From: Hyphomicrobiales bacterium
GTDB taxonomy: Bacteria; Pseudomonadota; Alphaproteobacteria; Rhizobiales; Beijerinckiaceae
NCBI GenBank assembly: GCA_028290285.1
Contig: JAQGKD010000096.1
Coordinates: 186,001 to 250,000 of the forward strand
Direction: 5' to 3'
Length of the DNA stretch: 64,000 nt
Shown: positions 52,121-60,104 of the stretch, one piece after another
Layout: each line of letters starts with the position of its first letter
How positions within the stretch are numbered: the stretch's first letter is position 1
The notes under the pieces: model-generated
The model's database searches: none
Told to the model about the DNA's origin: nothing
The model's input: the letters and a program-made list of their open reading frames with translations, nothing else
Position numbers and translations under genes: made by a program

Positions 52121-52583
52121 CCCATGGGGCTGCTGGTTCGCCCTCGTGCTGATGCTCGCGGCTTTCGTTTGGCTGGTGGTCTACGTGTCGGAACTGTTGC
52201 AGCCGACCGAGACTCGCTCTGTGACCGATACGGTTCTCTCGCCGTCGGGCAGGCTTAAGGCGGAAGTCCTCGATGTCTGGTGGTCGGGTATGCTTTTGAC
52301 GGTTGTCACCAGCGAGGTGCGGATCTCGAAGGTCGATCATCCCGAGGTTGGCGGCCTGGCTCTCGGTTACAGCGGTTCGCGCGATCTGCCGGAGTGGCTG
52401 GACGACCACACCTTGCTTATACCGCTGCCAAATCATGCTGCTGTGGGGGAGCGTGCTCTGAAAGTCTTAGGGGTAGACGTGCGTCTTCAATTCAAGCCGG
52501 ACATTCCATTGACGCGCCGACTGAAATTGGAACGGCAGAACGTGCCGAAGGAGATGTGGTGGCGATTCGATGTTCCTCCGTAG
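52086..52583 (+). CDS. Single-TM accessory protein overlapping the portal stop; candidate immunity protein
   Basis: WFALVLMLAAFVWLVVYVSELL TM helix; 35-nt overlap with the portal ORF in another frame. Confidence 0.6.
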   Translation: MTSSEPSRPEGSPWGCWFALVLMLAAFVWLVVYVSELLQPTETRSVTDTVLSPSGRLKAEVLDVWWSGMLLTVVTSEVRISKVDHPEVGGLALGYSGSRDLPEWLDDHTLLIPLPNHAAVGERALKVLGVDVRLQFKPDIPLTRRLKLERQNVPKEMWWRFDVPP

Positions 52584-52586
52584 CGC

Positions 52587-53408
52587 ATGCCGACCAGCGT
52601 CGTGGCCGATGTTCAGGACCTGAATTTCATGGATGGTTTTCAACGGTTTTTCACATTCGCTGCCATGCTGGAGCGCAAGGACATTGCGTTCCGGATCGAT
52701 CGGCACGCACCCGATGGCCTCACGGTTACGTTCATCTTCCAAGGCTCCTGTATCGAGGCCTCCTTCGAGCAGGAGCTGATGAACTTTTCGTATTTCTCGA
52801 TCCGGAGCGGACCGCATTCCGGCGAGGCCGCCCTTTCCCGACTCATCTCCGAACAGAGCGATAATTCGCTTCCGGTTGCCGTTGAGCGCGCGACAGGGGT
52901 ACTGGATCGCTGCCTCGGTTGCCTCGCAATGCTCAAGGCGGACAACATCACATACCGGATCGACCAGTTCGCGCCGGACTGCCTGACCGTTTTCTTCACG
53001 CTCGTCGCACTGCGGGTGGAGGTGAGCGTCTTTCAAGATCGGCTGGAGTTCGTCACCTACGCTGGACCGGAGGACGTGTATCGCGAAGCCGATCTACTGA
53101 AATTCTTCCCCGACCTCGCAGACGAGCCGTGCCCGAATGTTCCGAAGATCAAACAAATCCAGGGCAGACGCTGGATGCTCGAGCCCAGCGCGATCTCTCA
53201 GGACACGGCTTCCGAAATTCTGACGCTCCTCACGCGCCACGCCGCGGAAATGAACAAACTCATCATAGAGTTCCAGCAAACGCTCGGCCGTGACGAGTTC
53301 AACGAGGCGCGGAGATGCCTTGGGACCGTCATGGGTGAATCCTACCTTCAGGCCATGTATCCGCTCTTCGAACTCTATCCCGAGCTGAAGCCGGAAGGCC
53401 TGCGCTAA
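52587..53408 (+). CDS. Accessory protein with two tandem related domains; candidate immunity protein
   Basis: Internal repeat MLERKDIAFRIDRHAPDGLTVTFIFQGSCIEASFEQELMNFSYF / MLKADNITYRIDQFAPDCLTVFFTLVALRVEVSVFQDRLEFVTY. Confidence 0.65.
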   Translation: MPTSVVADVQDLNFMDGFQRFFTFAAMLERKDIAFRIDRHAPDGLTVTFIFQGSCIEASFEQELMNFSYFSIRSGPHSGEAALSRLISEQSDNSLPVAVERATGVLDRCLGCLAMLKADNITYRIDQFAPDCLTVFFTLVALRVEVSVFQDRLEFVTYAGPEDVYREADLLKFFPDLADEPCPNVPKIKQIQGRRWMLEPSAISQDTASEILTLLTRHAAEMNKLIIEFQQTLGRDEFNEARRCLGTVMGESYLQAMYPLFELYPELKPEGLR

Positions 53409-53527
53409 CCCGCACACCCGCATCCATTCATCCGCGCAAGGACGCGTGACACCCGTGCTGCCGCAAGGCAGCGGCGGTCGCGCGCGTGCGCGTGGATGAC
53501 CACTCGGCCCCATGACATGGAGACGCC

Positions 53528-53716
53528 ATGACGGACATCACGCAAAGCATCATTTCGCGGGGAGATCTTGCGCATCTGACGCTTTTCCTTTGGGCGAGCG
53601 GCGCGTCGAGCCTGCTCGTTTTCGCGCTGCGCGAGACCGCCGCGGCCAACCGCCGCTTCGACGAATTTGTTCGCGAGCTCGCCCGCTTCAACCGCCGCTT
53701 CGGAGATGACAAATGA
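53528..53716 (+). CDS. Small membrane ORF at the GTA g3.5 position
   Basis: MTDITQSIISRGDLAHLTLFLWASGASSLLVFALRETAAANRRFDEFVRELARFNRRFGDDK. Confidence 0.6.
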   Translation: MTDITQSIISRGDLAHLTLFLWASGASSLLVFALRETAAANRRFDEFVRELARFNRRFGDDK

Positions 53717-53880
53717 ACCTTTTATCGAAGCCCGCACAGCTGCGCCGCGCAACTGGCCCAGCACCCAATCCGCGCCGCGTGTTCAAGCGCTTCGTGCGTG
53801 TGCTGGAACGGCTCGCACCGTCCGAGCCCCTGCGCGGCAGCGCGCCTTTCTCCGCCGCTATCCCCAGGGAGAAGCCCTGA
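53713..53880 (+). CDS. Small basic ORF between g3.5 and the prohead protease
   Basis: ATG 53713 to TGA 53880 (MNLLSKPAQLRRATGPAPNPRRVFKRFVRVLERLAPSEPLRGSAPFSAAIPREKP); ATGA overlaps on both sides. Confidence 0.4.
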   Translation: MNLLSKPAQLRRATGPAPNPRRVFKRFVRVLERLAPSEPLRGSAPFSAAIPREKP

Positions 53881-54467
53881 TGCTCACAAAGAAGATCATG
53901 AGCGCGGACGAATATGCGTGCGGCCCGAACCTGACCAAGCGCGCCCCGCCGATGGCGGTCGCGGGCGACGGCATGTTCGAGGGGTATGCGAGCCTGTTCG
54001 GCATCGTCGATCTCGGTGGCGACGAAGTGATGCCGGGCGCCTTCCGCACCTCGCTTGCACGACGCGATGCAAAGCACGTCCGCATGCTGTGGCAGCACGA
54101 TCCCGCGAGTCCTATCGGGAAATGGCTGTCTATGACCGAGGATGCGCGTGGGCTCAAGGTCAAGGGCCAGCTGAACCTGGCGGTGGCCCGCGCACGCGAG
54201 GCGCTCGCGCTGATGCGCGATGGCGCGGTGGATGGATTGTCCATCGGCTTCCGCGTCAAGCGCGCAAGCAAGTCGCGAGGCGGCAGCACGCGCAAGCTGA
54301 TGGAACTCGATCTTTGGGAAGTGTCCATCGTGACCTTCCCGATGCTGCCGCAGGCGCGTGTCTCGGCGGTAAAGCGCGAGCGCGCTCCGCAGCGCGTCGC
54401 AAACCTGCAACCGCCTGTCGGCGATGTCGCGACGCTGATGCGTCGGGCCGCCGCTTTGATGAAGTGA
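53880..54467 (+). CDS. GTA/HK97-family prohead protease (gp4)
   Basis: FEGYASLFGIVDLGGDEVMPGAFRTSL; MLWQHDPASPIGKW; DGLSIGFRV; LWEVSIVTFPM. Confidence 0.92.
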   Translation: MLTKKIMSADEYACGPNLTKRAPPMAVAGDGMFEGYASLFGIVDLGGDEVMPGAFRTSLARRDAKHVRMLWQHDPASPIGKWLSMTEDARGLKVKGQLNLAVARAREALALMRDGAVDGLSIGFRVKRASKSRGGSTRKLMELDLWEVSIVTFPMLPQARVSAVKRERAPQRVANLQPPVGDVATLMRRAAALMK

Positions 54468-54484
54468 AGAAAGGATCGATACGC

Positions 54485-55738
54485 ATGACGCAGACATTTT
54501 CGCCGAGCCTCGAAGTCAAGTCCTCCGCCGAGGACGCAGTGGCGGCCTTCAACGAGTTTCACCGCACGTTCGGTGCGTTCCGTGAAACGAACGACGAGCG
54601 CATTGCACAGCTCGAGCAGCGCTACTCGTCCGACGTCGTGACGGAGGAGAAGCTCGCCCGCATCGACACCGCGCTCGACGACACCCGCCGCCGCATGGAC
54701 CGCATGCTCGTTGAAAAAGCCCGTCCGCCGCTGCATGGCGCCGAGCGAAACGATGCGCCCCACAGCCGCGAACACAAGGCCGCCTTCCGCGCCTATATGC
54801 AAACAGGCGAGGCTGCCGGACTGAAGACGATCGAAGGAAAGGCAATGTCGGCGGGCTCAGGCCCTGACGGCGGCTACCTCGTTCCCGCACCGGCCGAGCG
54901 CGAAATTCTGGATCGGCTGGCCAATATCTCCCCGATCCGCAGCATCTCCTCGGTGCGCGCCATTTCCACGGCGAGCTTCAAGAAAGCGTTCTCGACGAGC
55001 GGCCCCGCAGCCGGCTGGGTCGCTGAAGCCGATCCGCGCCCGCAGAGCGCCAACCAGCAGCTTGCAGATCTCACCTTCCCGGCCATGGAGCTCTACGCCA
55101 TGCCGGCGGCGACGCAGACATTGCTCGACGACGGCGTGGTCGATGTCGAACAATGGATCGCCAGCGAGATCGACACCGTCTTCGCCGAACAGGAAGGCGC
55201 CGCCTTCGTCAACGGCAACGGCACCAGCAAGCCGATGGGCTTCCTGGCCTACCCGAAGTCCACTGTCGCGAGCTGGGCCTGGGGCAAGACGGCCTATCTT
55301 CCCACGGGCGTTGCCGGAGCGTTTGCCGCTGCAAATCCGTCGGATCTTCTCGTCGATCTCATCTATTCGCTGCGGGCAGGCTATCGCCAGAATGCGCGCT
55401 TCGTGATGAACCGCAAGACACAGGCGCAGATCCGTAAGTTCAAAGCTTCGACCGGAGAATATCTGTGGCAGCCGCCCGCCAGCCTCGGCGGCAGCGCGAC
55501 GCTGATGAACTTCCCCATCGTCGAAGCCGAGGACATGCCCGACATCGCAACGGACAGCTTCTCGGTCGCATTCGGCGACTTCCAGCGTGGCTATCTGATC
55601 GTCGATCGCATTGGCATCCGCATCCTGCGCGACCCCTATTCCGCCAAGCCCTACGTGCTCTTCTACACCACCAAGCGCGTGGGCGGCGGCATTCAGGATT
55701 TCGACGCGATCAAGCTGCTGAAGTTCGGCACGACCTAA
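54485..55738 (+). CDS. GTA/HK97-type major capsid protein (gp5)
   Basis: Coiled-coil N-terminus; GPDGGYLVPAPAEREILDRLANISPIRSISSVRAIS; GAAFVNGNGTSKPMGFLAYP. Confidence 0.93.
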   Translation: MTQTFSPSLEVKSSAEDAVAAFNEFHRTFGAFRETNDERIAQLEQRYSSDVVTEEKLARIDTALDDTRRRMDRMLVEKARPPLHGAERNDAPHSREHKAAFRAYMQTGEAAGLKTIEGKAMSAGSGPDGGYLVPAPAEREILDRLANISPIRSISSVRAISTASFKKAFSTSGPAAGWVAEADPRPQSANQQLADLTFPAMELYAMPAATQTLLDDGVVDVEQWIASEIDTVFAEQEGAAFVNGNGTSKPMGFLAYPKSTVASWAWGKTAYLPTGVAGAFAAANPSDLLVDLIYSLRAGYRQNARFVMNRKTQAQIRKFKASTGEYLWQPPASLGGSATLMNFPIVEAEDMPDIATDSFSVAFGDFQRGYLIVDRIGIRILRDPYSAKPYVLFYTTKRVGGGIQDFDAIKLLKFGTT

Positions 55739-56488
55739 TCAACGCGCGGCCCAGCTGCGCAGGACGCTCTCGAACCAGCTGCGTTGCGGCGCGAGCAGAG
55801 CGGCCTGCGTGACGTCCCCGCACGCCTTCTTGCCCTCGCCAGTTGACCAGACGGTGACAGCCACCAGGGTCTCGCCGTCTGGCGTGAATACAGGCCCGCC
55901 GGAATCTCCGGTGCATGCGCCGAGCCCACGTCCATCAGCGTCTTTTGCCCAGAGCAGGATGCTGGAGAGCGGCGCGCGCGCCGCGAGCAATCCGCTGCGC
56001 AAGGTGCCGCCTGTGCGCCCGTCCTTCTCACGCGTGAGCCCGAAACCCGCGATGCGATAGCGGGCGCCCACTCGCACGTCCGGTGTCCAGTCGATCGTGA
56101 CCGGGCGCAACCGCGCGGGCAGGGGCGTCGCTGTGCGCAGAAGTGCGAGATCGATCGAACGCTCGCGCGTGCGCGGTGCATCGGGTCTGAACTCCGGATG
56201 CACGGCGCTCTGCGCAACCTGGATGAAACCGCTTTCGCCTTCGCCCGGCAGATGGATGCGCAGATCTCCTGCGGGTCCCGCGCAATGGGCGGCGGTGAGG
56301 ACGGCATCTTTCGCCACGACAATGCCGGTGCAGAAGCCCGCGCCGCGCGCATCGCGCTTGAGCACCATCACGACATAGGGCGCGAGCGCGCGATCCTCCA
56401 CCGCCGGTCCAACGAGCGCCGTGGCGGATGTCGCCATTCCCATGAGTACAAGCGGGACCAGTGCGCCTGCTCCGGATCTTTTCGACAT
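55739..56488 (-). CDS. Trypsin-like serine protease (S1), exported
   Basis: Signal peptide; LTAAHCAG, SIDLALLRT, GDSGGPVFTPDG triad motifs; antisense to the GTA genes. Confidence 0.9.
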   Translation of the reverse strand: MSKRSGAGALVPLVLMGMATSATALVGPAVEDRALAPYVVMVLKRDARGAGFCTGIVVAKDAVLTAAHCAGPAGDLRIHLPGEGESGFIQVAQSAVHPEFRPDAPRTRERSIDLALLRTATPLPARLRPVTIDWTPDVRVGARYRIAGFGLTREKDGRTGGTLRSGLLAARAPLSSILLWAKDADGRGLGACTGDSGGPVFTPDGETLVAVTVWSTGEGKKACGDVTQAALLAPQRSWFESVLRSWAAR

Positions 56489-56539
56489 GCAGTCTCCTCA
56501 GCGAGTTCTGCTTCCTACCCCAGAACCGATGGAGTTCCA

Positions 56540-57112
56540 ATGACGCCGATCCTCATGACCGGCCCCGTTGCCGAGCCGCTCTCGCTCGACGAGGCGCGGG
56601 CGTGGTTGCGTCTCGACACGCATGCCGAGGATGATCTCGTGACGTCCCTCGTGCGTGCTGCACGCAGCGCCATCGAGCAGGCGACGCGTCGCGCGCTGAT
56701 GGCGCAGAGCTGGCGCCTGCGCCTTGACCGCTGGCCGCCAAACGGCATCGTGAATGTTCCACTTGCGCCTGTATTCGCGATCGAGGCCGTGCGCGTTTTC
56801 GATGCCGCAGGCGTTGCGATCCCGCTCGCCCTCGGTGGCTTCCGTCTCGACCAATCTTTCGGAACGCGCATTTTCTGCGACACGCCGCCGCCGGCGCCCG
56901 GGCGTCTCTATGGTGGAATCGAGATCGATCTCACTGCTGGATATGGTGCCAGCGCCGCAGCGGTCCCGGAGCCGCTGCGCCAGGCCATGCGCCTGCTGGT
57001 GGCCTTCTGGTTCGAACATCGCGGCGATGCGTTGCACGACAATGCCGTGCCGCACCTTCCGGCCGCTGTCGCGGCGCTCGTGGTGCCGTTCCGCTCGGCG
57101 AGGCTCGGGTGA
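56540..57112 (+). CDS. GTA head-tail connector (gp6)
   Basis: EPLSLDEARAWLRLDTHAEDDLVTSLVRAARSAIEQATRRALMAQSWRLRLDRWP. Confidence 0.9.
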   Translation: MTPILMTGPVAEPLSLDEARAWLRLDTHAEDDLVTSLVRAARSAIEQATRRALMAQSWRLRLDRWPPNGIVNVPLAPVFAIEAVRVFDAAGVAIPLALGGFRLDQSFGTRIFCDTPPPAPGRLYGGIEIDLTAGYGASAAAVPEPLRQAMRLLVAFWFEHRGDALHDNAVPHLPAAVAALVVPFRSARLG

Positions 57113-57435
57113 GCGCGGGGTCCGTCGGACGCCTTCGCCAGAGGCTTGTTGCCGAAGAGCCCGTGGATGCAGACGACGAGGCGGGTGGCGCCACACGCAC
57201 ATTCGCCGCGCGATTCGAGGTGTGGGCCGAGATCGACACGCAAAGAACGCAGCCGGATTTCATGGCCGCGCGTGAAGAAACCGTTGTCACGCACCGCATT
57301 CGCCTGCGTGCCGGGAACGCGGTGGCGGCAGGATGGCGCCTGCGCAAGGGGACGCGGGTCTTCGACGTCGTCAGCTGCGCTCCCGACGATGTGTCGGGCG
57401 GCTTCTGCTCGTATCGTTGTCGGGAGATCGTGTAA
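57109..57435 (+). CDS. GTA head-tail adaptor (gp7)
   Basis: Head-closure-like text (FEVWAEIDTQRTQPDFMAAREETVVTHRIRLR); GTG start overlapping gp6. Confidence 0.8.
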   Translation: MSAGSVGRLRQRLVAEEPVDADDEAGGATRTFAARFEVWAEIDTQRTQPDFMAAREETVVTHRIRLRAGNAVAAGWRLRKGTRVFDVVSCAPDDVSGGFCSYRCREIV

Positions 57436-57845
57436 TGGGCGCCATCGCGAGTTTCGCCTTGCGCAAGGCCGTGCGCGCTGTCCTCGCATCCGACACAGCG
57501 CTCGTCGATGCGCTCGGGGCAGCGAAAATCTTCGATGAAGTGCCGCGCGGAATGAGCGCGCCCTTCATCACCTTCGGCGACACGCAATGGCGCGATTGGT
57601 CCACGGCGACGGACCGGGGCGCGGACCAGGTCTTCACCCTCGACATCTGGACCGATCATCGCGGCGTACGCCAGGCACTGGAGCTGGCGGAGCGCGTAGC
57701 AGCATTGCTGGACAGTGCTCAGCTCACGCTCGATGGACACCGCCTCATAGACCTGCGCCTCAACGCGCTCGACTCGCGCCGCGATGCGAATGGCCGCCTA
57801 GCCAGGGCGAGCCTGCGCTTTCGTGCGCTCACTGAAACAATCTGA
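57435..57845 (+). CDS. GTA DUF3168 tail terminator-type protein (gp8)
   Basis: LRKAVRAVLASDTALVDALGAAKIFDEVPRGMSAPFITFGDTQWRDW. Confidence 0.88.
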   Translation: MGAIASFALRKAVRAVLASDTALVDALGAAKIFDEVPRGMSAPFITFGDTQWRDWSTATDRGADQVFTLDIWTDHRGVRQALELAERVAALLDSAQLTLDGHRLIDLRLNALDSRRDANGRLARASLRFRALTETI

Positions 57846-57858
57846 CGGAGTGTAATTT

Positions 57859-58269
57859 ATGGCAGCGCAAAAGGGCAGGGACCTTCTTCTCAAGATCGAC
57901 GACGGCACAGGCGCCTTCGTGACGATCGCAGGCTTGCGGACACAACGGCTCGCACTGAATGCGGACACAGTGGATGTCACCCATGCCGAGAGCCCGGGCC
58001 GCTGGCGCGAATTGCTCGCGGGCGCAGGACCGCGCCGCGCGAGCCTCGCGGGCACGGGCGTGTTCAAGGATGCGGCTTCCGACATTCTGATGCGGCAGGT
58101 TTTCTTCGACGGACTTATTCGCAACTGGCAAATCCTCGTGCCGGCTTTCGGCATCATCCAGGGCCTGTTTCAGATTTCCAGCCTCGACTGGCGGGGCGAT
58201 CACGCAGCCGAAGTGACCTTCGAGATTGCCTTGGAATCCGCAGGTGCTCTCACCTTCACCGCTCTTTGA
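57859..58269 (+). CDS. GTA major tail tube protein (gp9)
   Basis: MAAQKGRDLLLKIDDGTGAFVTIAGLRTQRLALNADTVDVTHAESPGRWRELLAGAG. Confidence 0.9.
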   Translation: MAAQKGRDLLLKIDDGTGAFVTIAGLRTQRLALNADTVDVTHAESPGRWRELLAGAGPRRASLAGTGVFKDAASDILMRQVFFDGLIRNWQILVPAFGIIQGLFQISSLDWRGDHAAEVTFEIALESAGALTFTAL

Positions 58270-58279
58270 GGAGGCACGC

Positions 58280-58639
58280 ATGGCCAACCGTAGACGTGGC
58301 GAGATCGAAGCGGAATTGGGCGGCAGGCGGTGGACGCTGTGCCTGACGCTGGGTGCCCTGGCTGAACTGGAATCCACCTTCGGAAGCGACGACCTGCCCG
58401 ATCTCGCGCGGCGCTTCGAGAGTGGCCGCATTCGCGCGCAGGATCTCCTCGCAATCATCGGCTGCGGATTGCGCGGCGGCGGCAATGCGATCAGCGACGC
58501 TGAGGTGGCGCTGCTGCCCTCGTCCGAAGGATTGCCCGGTTATGTGCACATCGTCGCGGAACTTCTCGCCGCCACCTTTGGCACTGTTGCGCAACCAAGC
58601 GGTGGCGCTGCTTTCCCTCAGCAGCCGCAGGAGGCCTGA
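58280..58639 (+). CDS. GTA family tail chaperone (gp10)
   Basis: GEIEAELGGRRWTLCLTLGALAELESTFGSDDLPDLARRFESG. Confidence 0.88.
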   Translation: MANRRRGEIEAELGGRRWTLCLTLGALAELESTFGSDDLPDLARRFESGRIRAQDLLAIIGCGLRGGGNAISDAEVALLPSSEGLPGYVHIVAELLAATFGTVAQPSGGAAFPQQPQEA

Positions 58640-58701
58640 AGCCGAACCACGCGCATGTCGGAGAAAGCGCGCAGGTCGCGCCCTTTCCCTGGGATGAAGC
58701 G

Positions 58702-58872
58702 ATGAGTTTCGGTCTCGGCCTTCTGCGGCATGCACCCAAGGAATTCTGGGCTATGACACCGCGCGAATTACACGCTGCCATGGCAGCATTTAACCACACG
58801 ACGCCTCGCGAGTTCGAGCGCGCCAATCTCACGACCCTGATGAAGGCCTTTCCCGACGAGGTGATGACATGA
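58702..58872 (+). CDS. GTA phage tail assembly chaperone (gp10.1/rcc01693 type)
   Basis: MSFGLGLLRHAPKEFWAMTPRELHAAMAAFNHTTPREFERANLTTLMKAFPDEVMT; frame read manually; start may lie upstream. Confidence 0.75.
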   Translation: MSFGLGLLRHAPKEFWAMTPRELHAAMAAFNHTTPREFERANLTTLMKAFPDEVMT

Positions 58873-59438
58873 CGGTATCCGATCAACTCACATCGCCCTT
58901 CGCCGCAGGCGATCTCGCACAGGTGGGGTCCGCGCTCGACGGCCTGAACATATCTGCCGATCGTGTTGCGAAGTCGCTGACCGGCGCATTCGCCAGCGCG
59001 ATCACCAGCGGAAAATCCTTCGAGCAGACCGTACAAAATATTGGCCTCAGCCTATCAAAGATGGTGGTGAGTTCCGCCATGCAGCCGGTGACACAAGGGC
59101 TTTCATCAATGCTCTCGTCCGCCTTCAGTGGAATCACCGGAGGTGGGAGTACGACGGCGGTGCAGCCGTTTGCGGACGGCGGCATCGTTTCACGGCCGAC
59201 CTTTTTCGGATCGGGTGGCGGGCTAGGCCTGATGGGCGAGCGCGGCGCCGAAGCCATTGTGCCACTGTCGCGCGGCCCCGACGGAAGGCTCGGGCTGGCG
59301 GCGAGTGGAAACCAATCGCGCGCCGCTCAGGTGACAGTGCAGATCACCACGCCTGATGCTGAGAGCTTCCGCAACTCGCAGGTGCAGATTTCCGGCGCTC
59401 TGGCGCGCGCGGTTGCTCGCGGCCAGCGCGGATTATGA
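58869..59438 (+). CDS. Short GTA tape measure protein (gp11)
   Basis: Helical N-terminus then PFADGGIVSRPTFFGSGGGLGLMGERGAEAIVPLSRGPDGRLG. Confidence 0.88.
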   Translation: MTVSDQLTSPFAAGDLAQVGSALDGLNISADRVAKSLTGAFASAITSGKSFEQTVQNIGLSLSKMVVSSAMQPVTQGLSSMLSSAFSGITGGGSTTAVQPFADGGIVSRPTFFGSGGGLGLMGERGAEAIVPLSRGPDGRLGLAASGNQSRAAQVTVQITTPDAESFRNSQVQISGALARAVARGQRGL

Positions 59439-59450
59439 GGAGAGCAACGC

Positions 59451-60092
59451 ATGCCTTCATTTCACGAGGTCCGCTTTCCCCTTGATATCTCCATGCACGG
59501 ACGCGGCGGCCCTGAACGGCGCACGGATATTGTCGTGACGGGATCAGGCCGCGAACAACGCAATGCGCGCTGGTCCGATTCACGCCGCCGCTACGATGCC
59601 GGCTACGGCGTGAAGTCACTTGCGGCGATTGGGGCGGTCGTCGCCTTCTTCGAAGAGCGGCGTGGCAAGCTCTATGGTTTCCGCTGGCGCGATCGTGCCG
59701 ACTACAAATCCTGCGCAGCCGATTGCAATCCAGCGCCGACCGACCAGTTTCTTGGGGTCGGGAATGGCGTGAATACGCGCTTTCCACTGCGCAAGTCCTA
59801 CGGCATGCACTTTGCGCCCTATACGCGCGACATCGTGAAGCCGGTGAACGGAAGTCTGCGCATGGCCGTCAATGGCGTCGAGCATCTCGCCGGTCGCGAC
59901 TTCGATCTCGATGAGACGACTGGCATCGTTACATTTCGGGCGGGGCATGTGCCGACTCCAGGCGCGAGTGTCACAGCAGGCTTCCTGTTCGACGTGCCGG
60001 TCCGATTCGATACCGATTATCTCGAAATTGATCTCGCAGCCTTCGATGCCGGCGACATTCCAAAGATACCATTGATCGAAATTCGTCCATGA
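59451..60092 (+). CDS. GTA DUF2460 distal tail protein (gp12)
   Basis: FHEVRFPLDISMHGRGGPERRTDIVVTGSGREQRNARWSDSRRRYDAGYG. Confidence 0.92.
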   Translation: MPSFHEVRFPLDISMHGRGGPERRTDIVVTGSGREQRNARWSDSRRRYDAGYGVKSLAAIGAVVAFFEERRGKLYGFRWRDRADYKSCAADCNPAPTDQFLGVGNGVNTRFPLRKSYGMHFAPYTRDIVKPVNGSLRMAVNGVEHLAGRDFDLDETTGIVTFRAGHVPTPGASVTAGFLFDVPVRFDTDYLEIDLAAFDAGDIPKIPLIEIRP

Positions 60093-60104
60093 GCGGAGGC
60101 GCAC

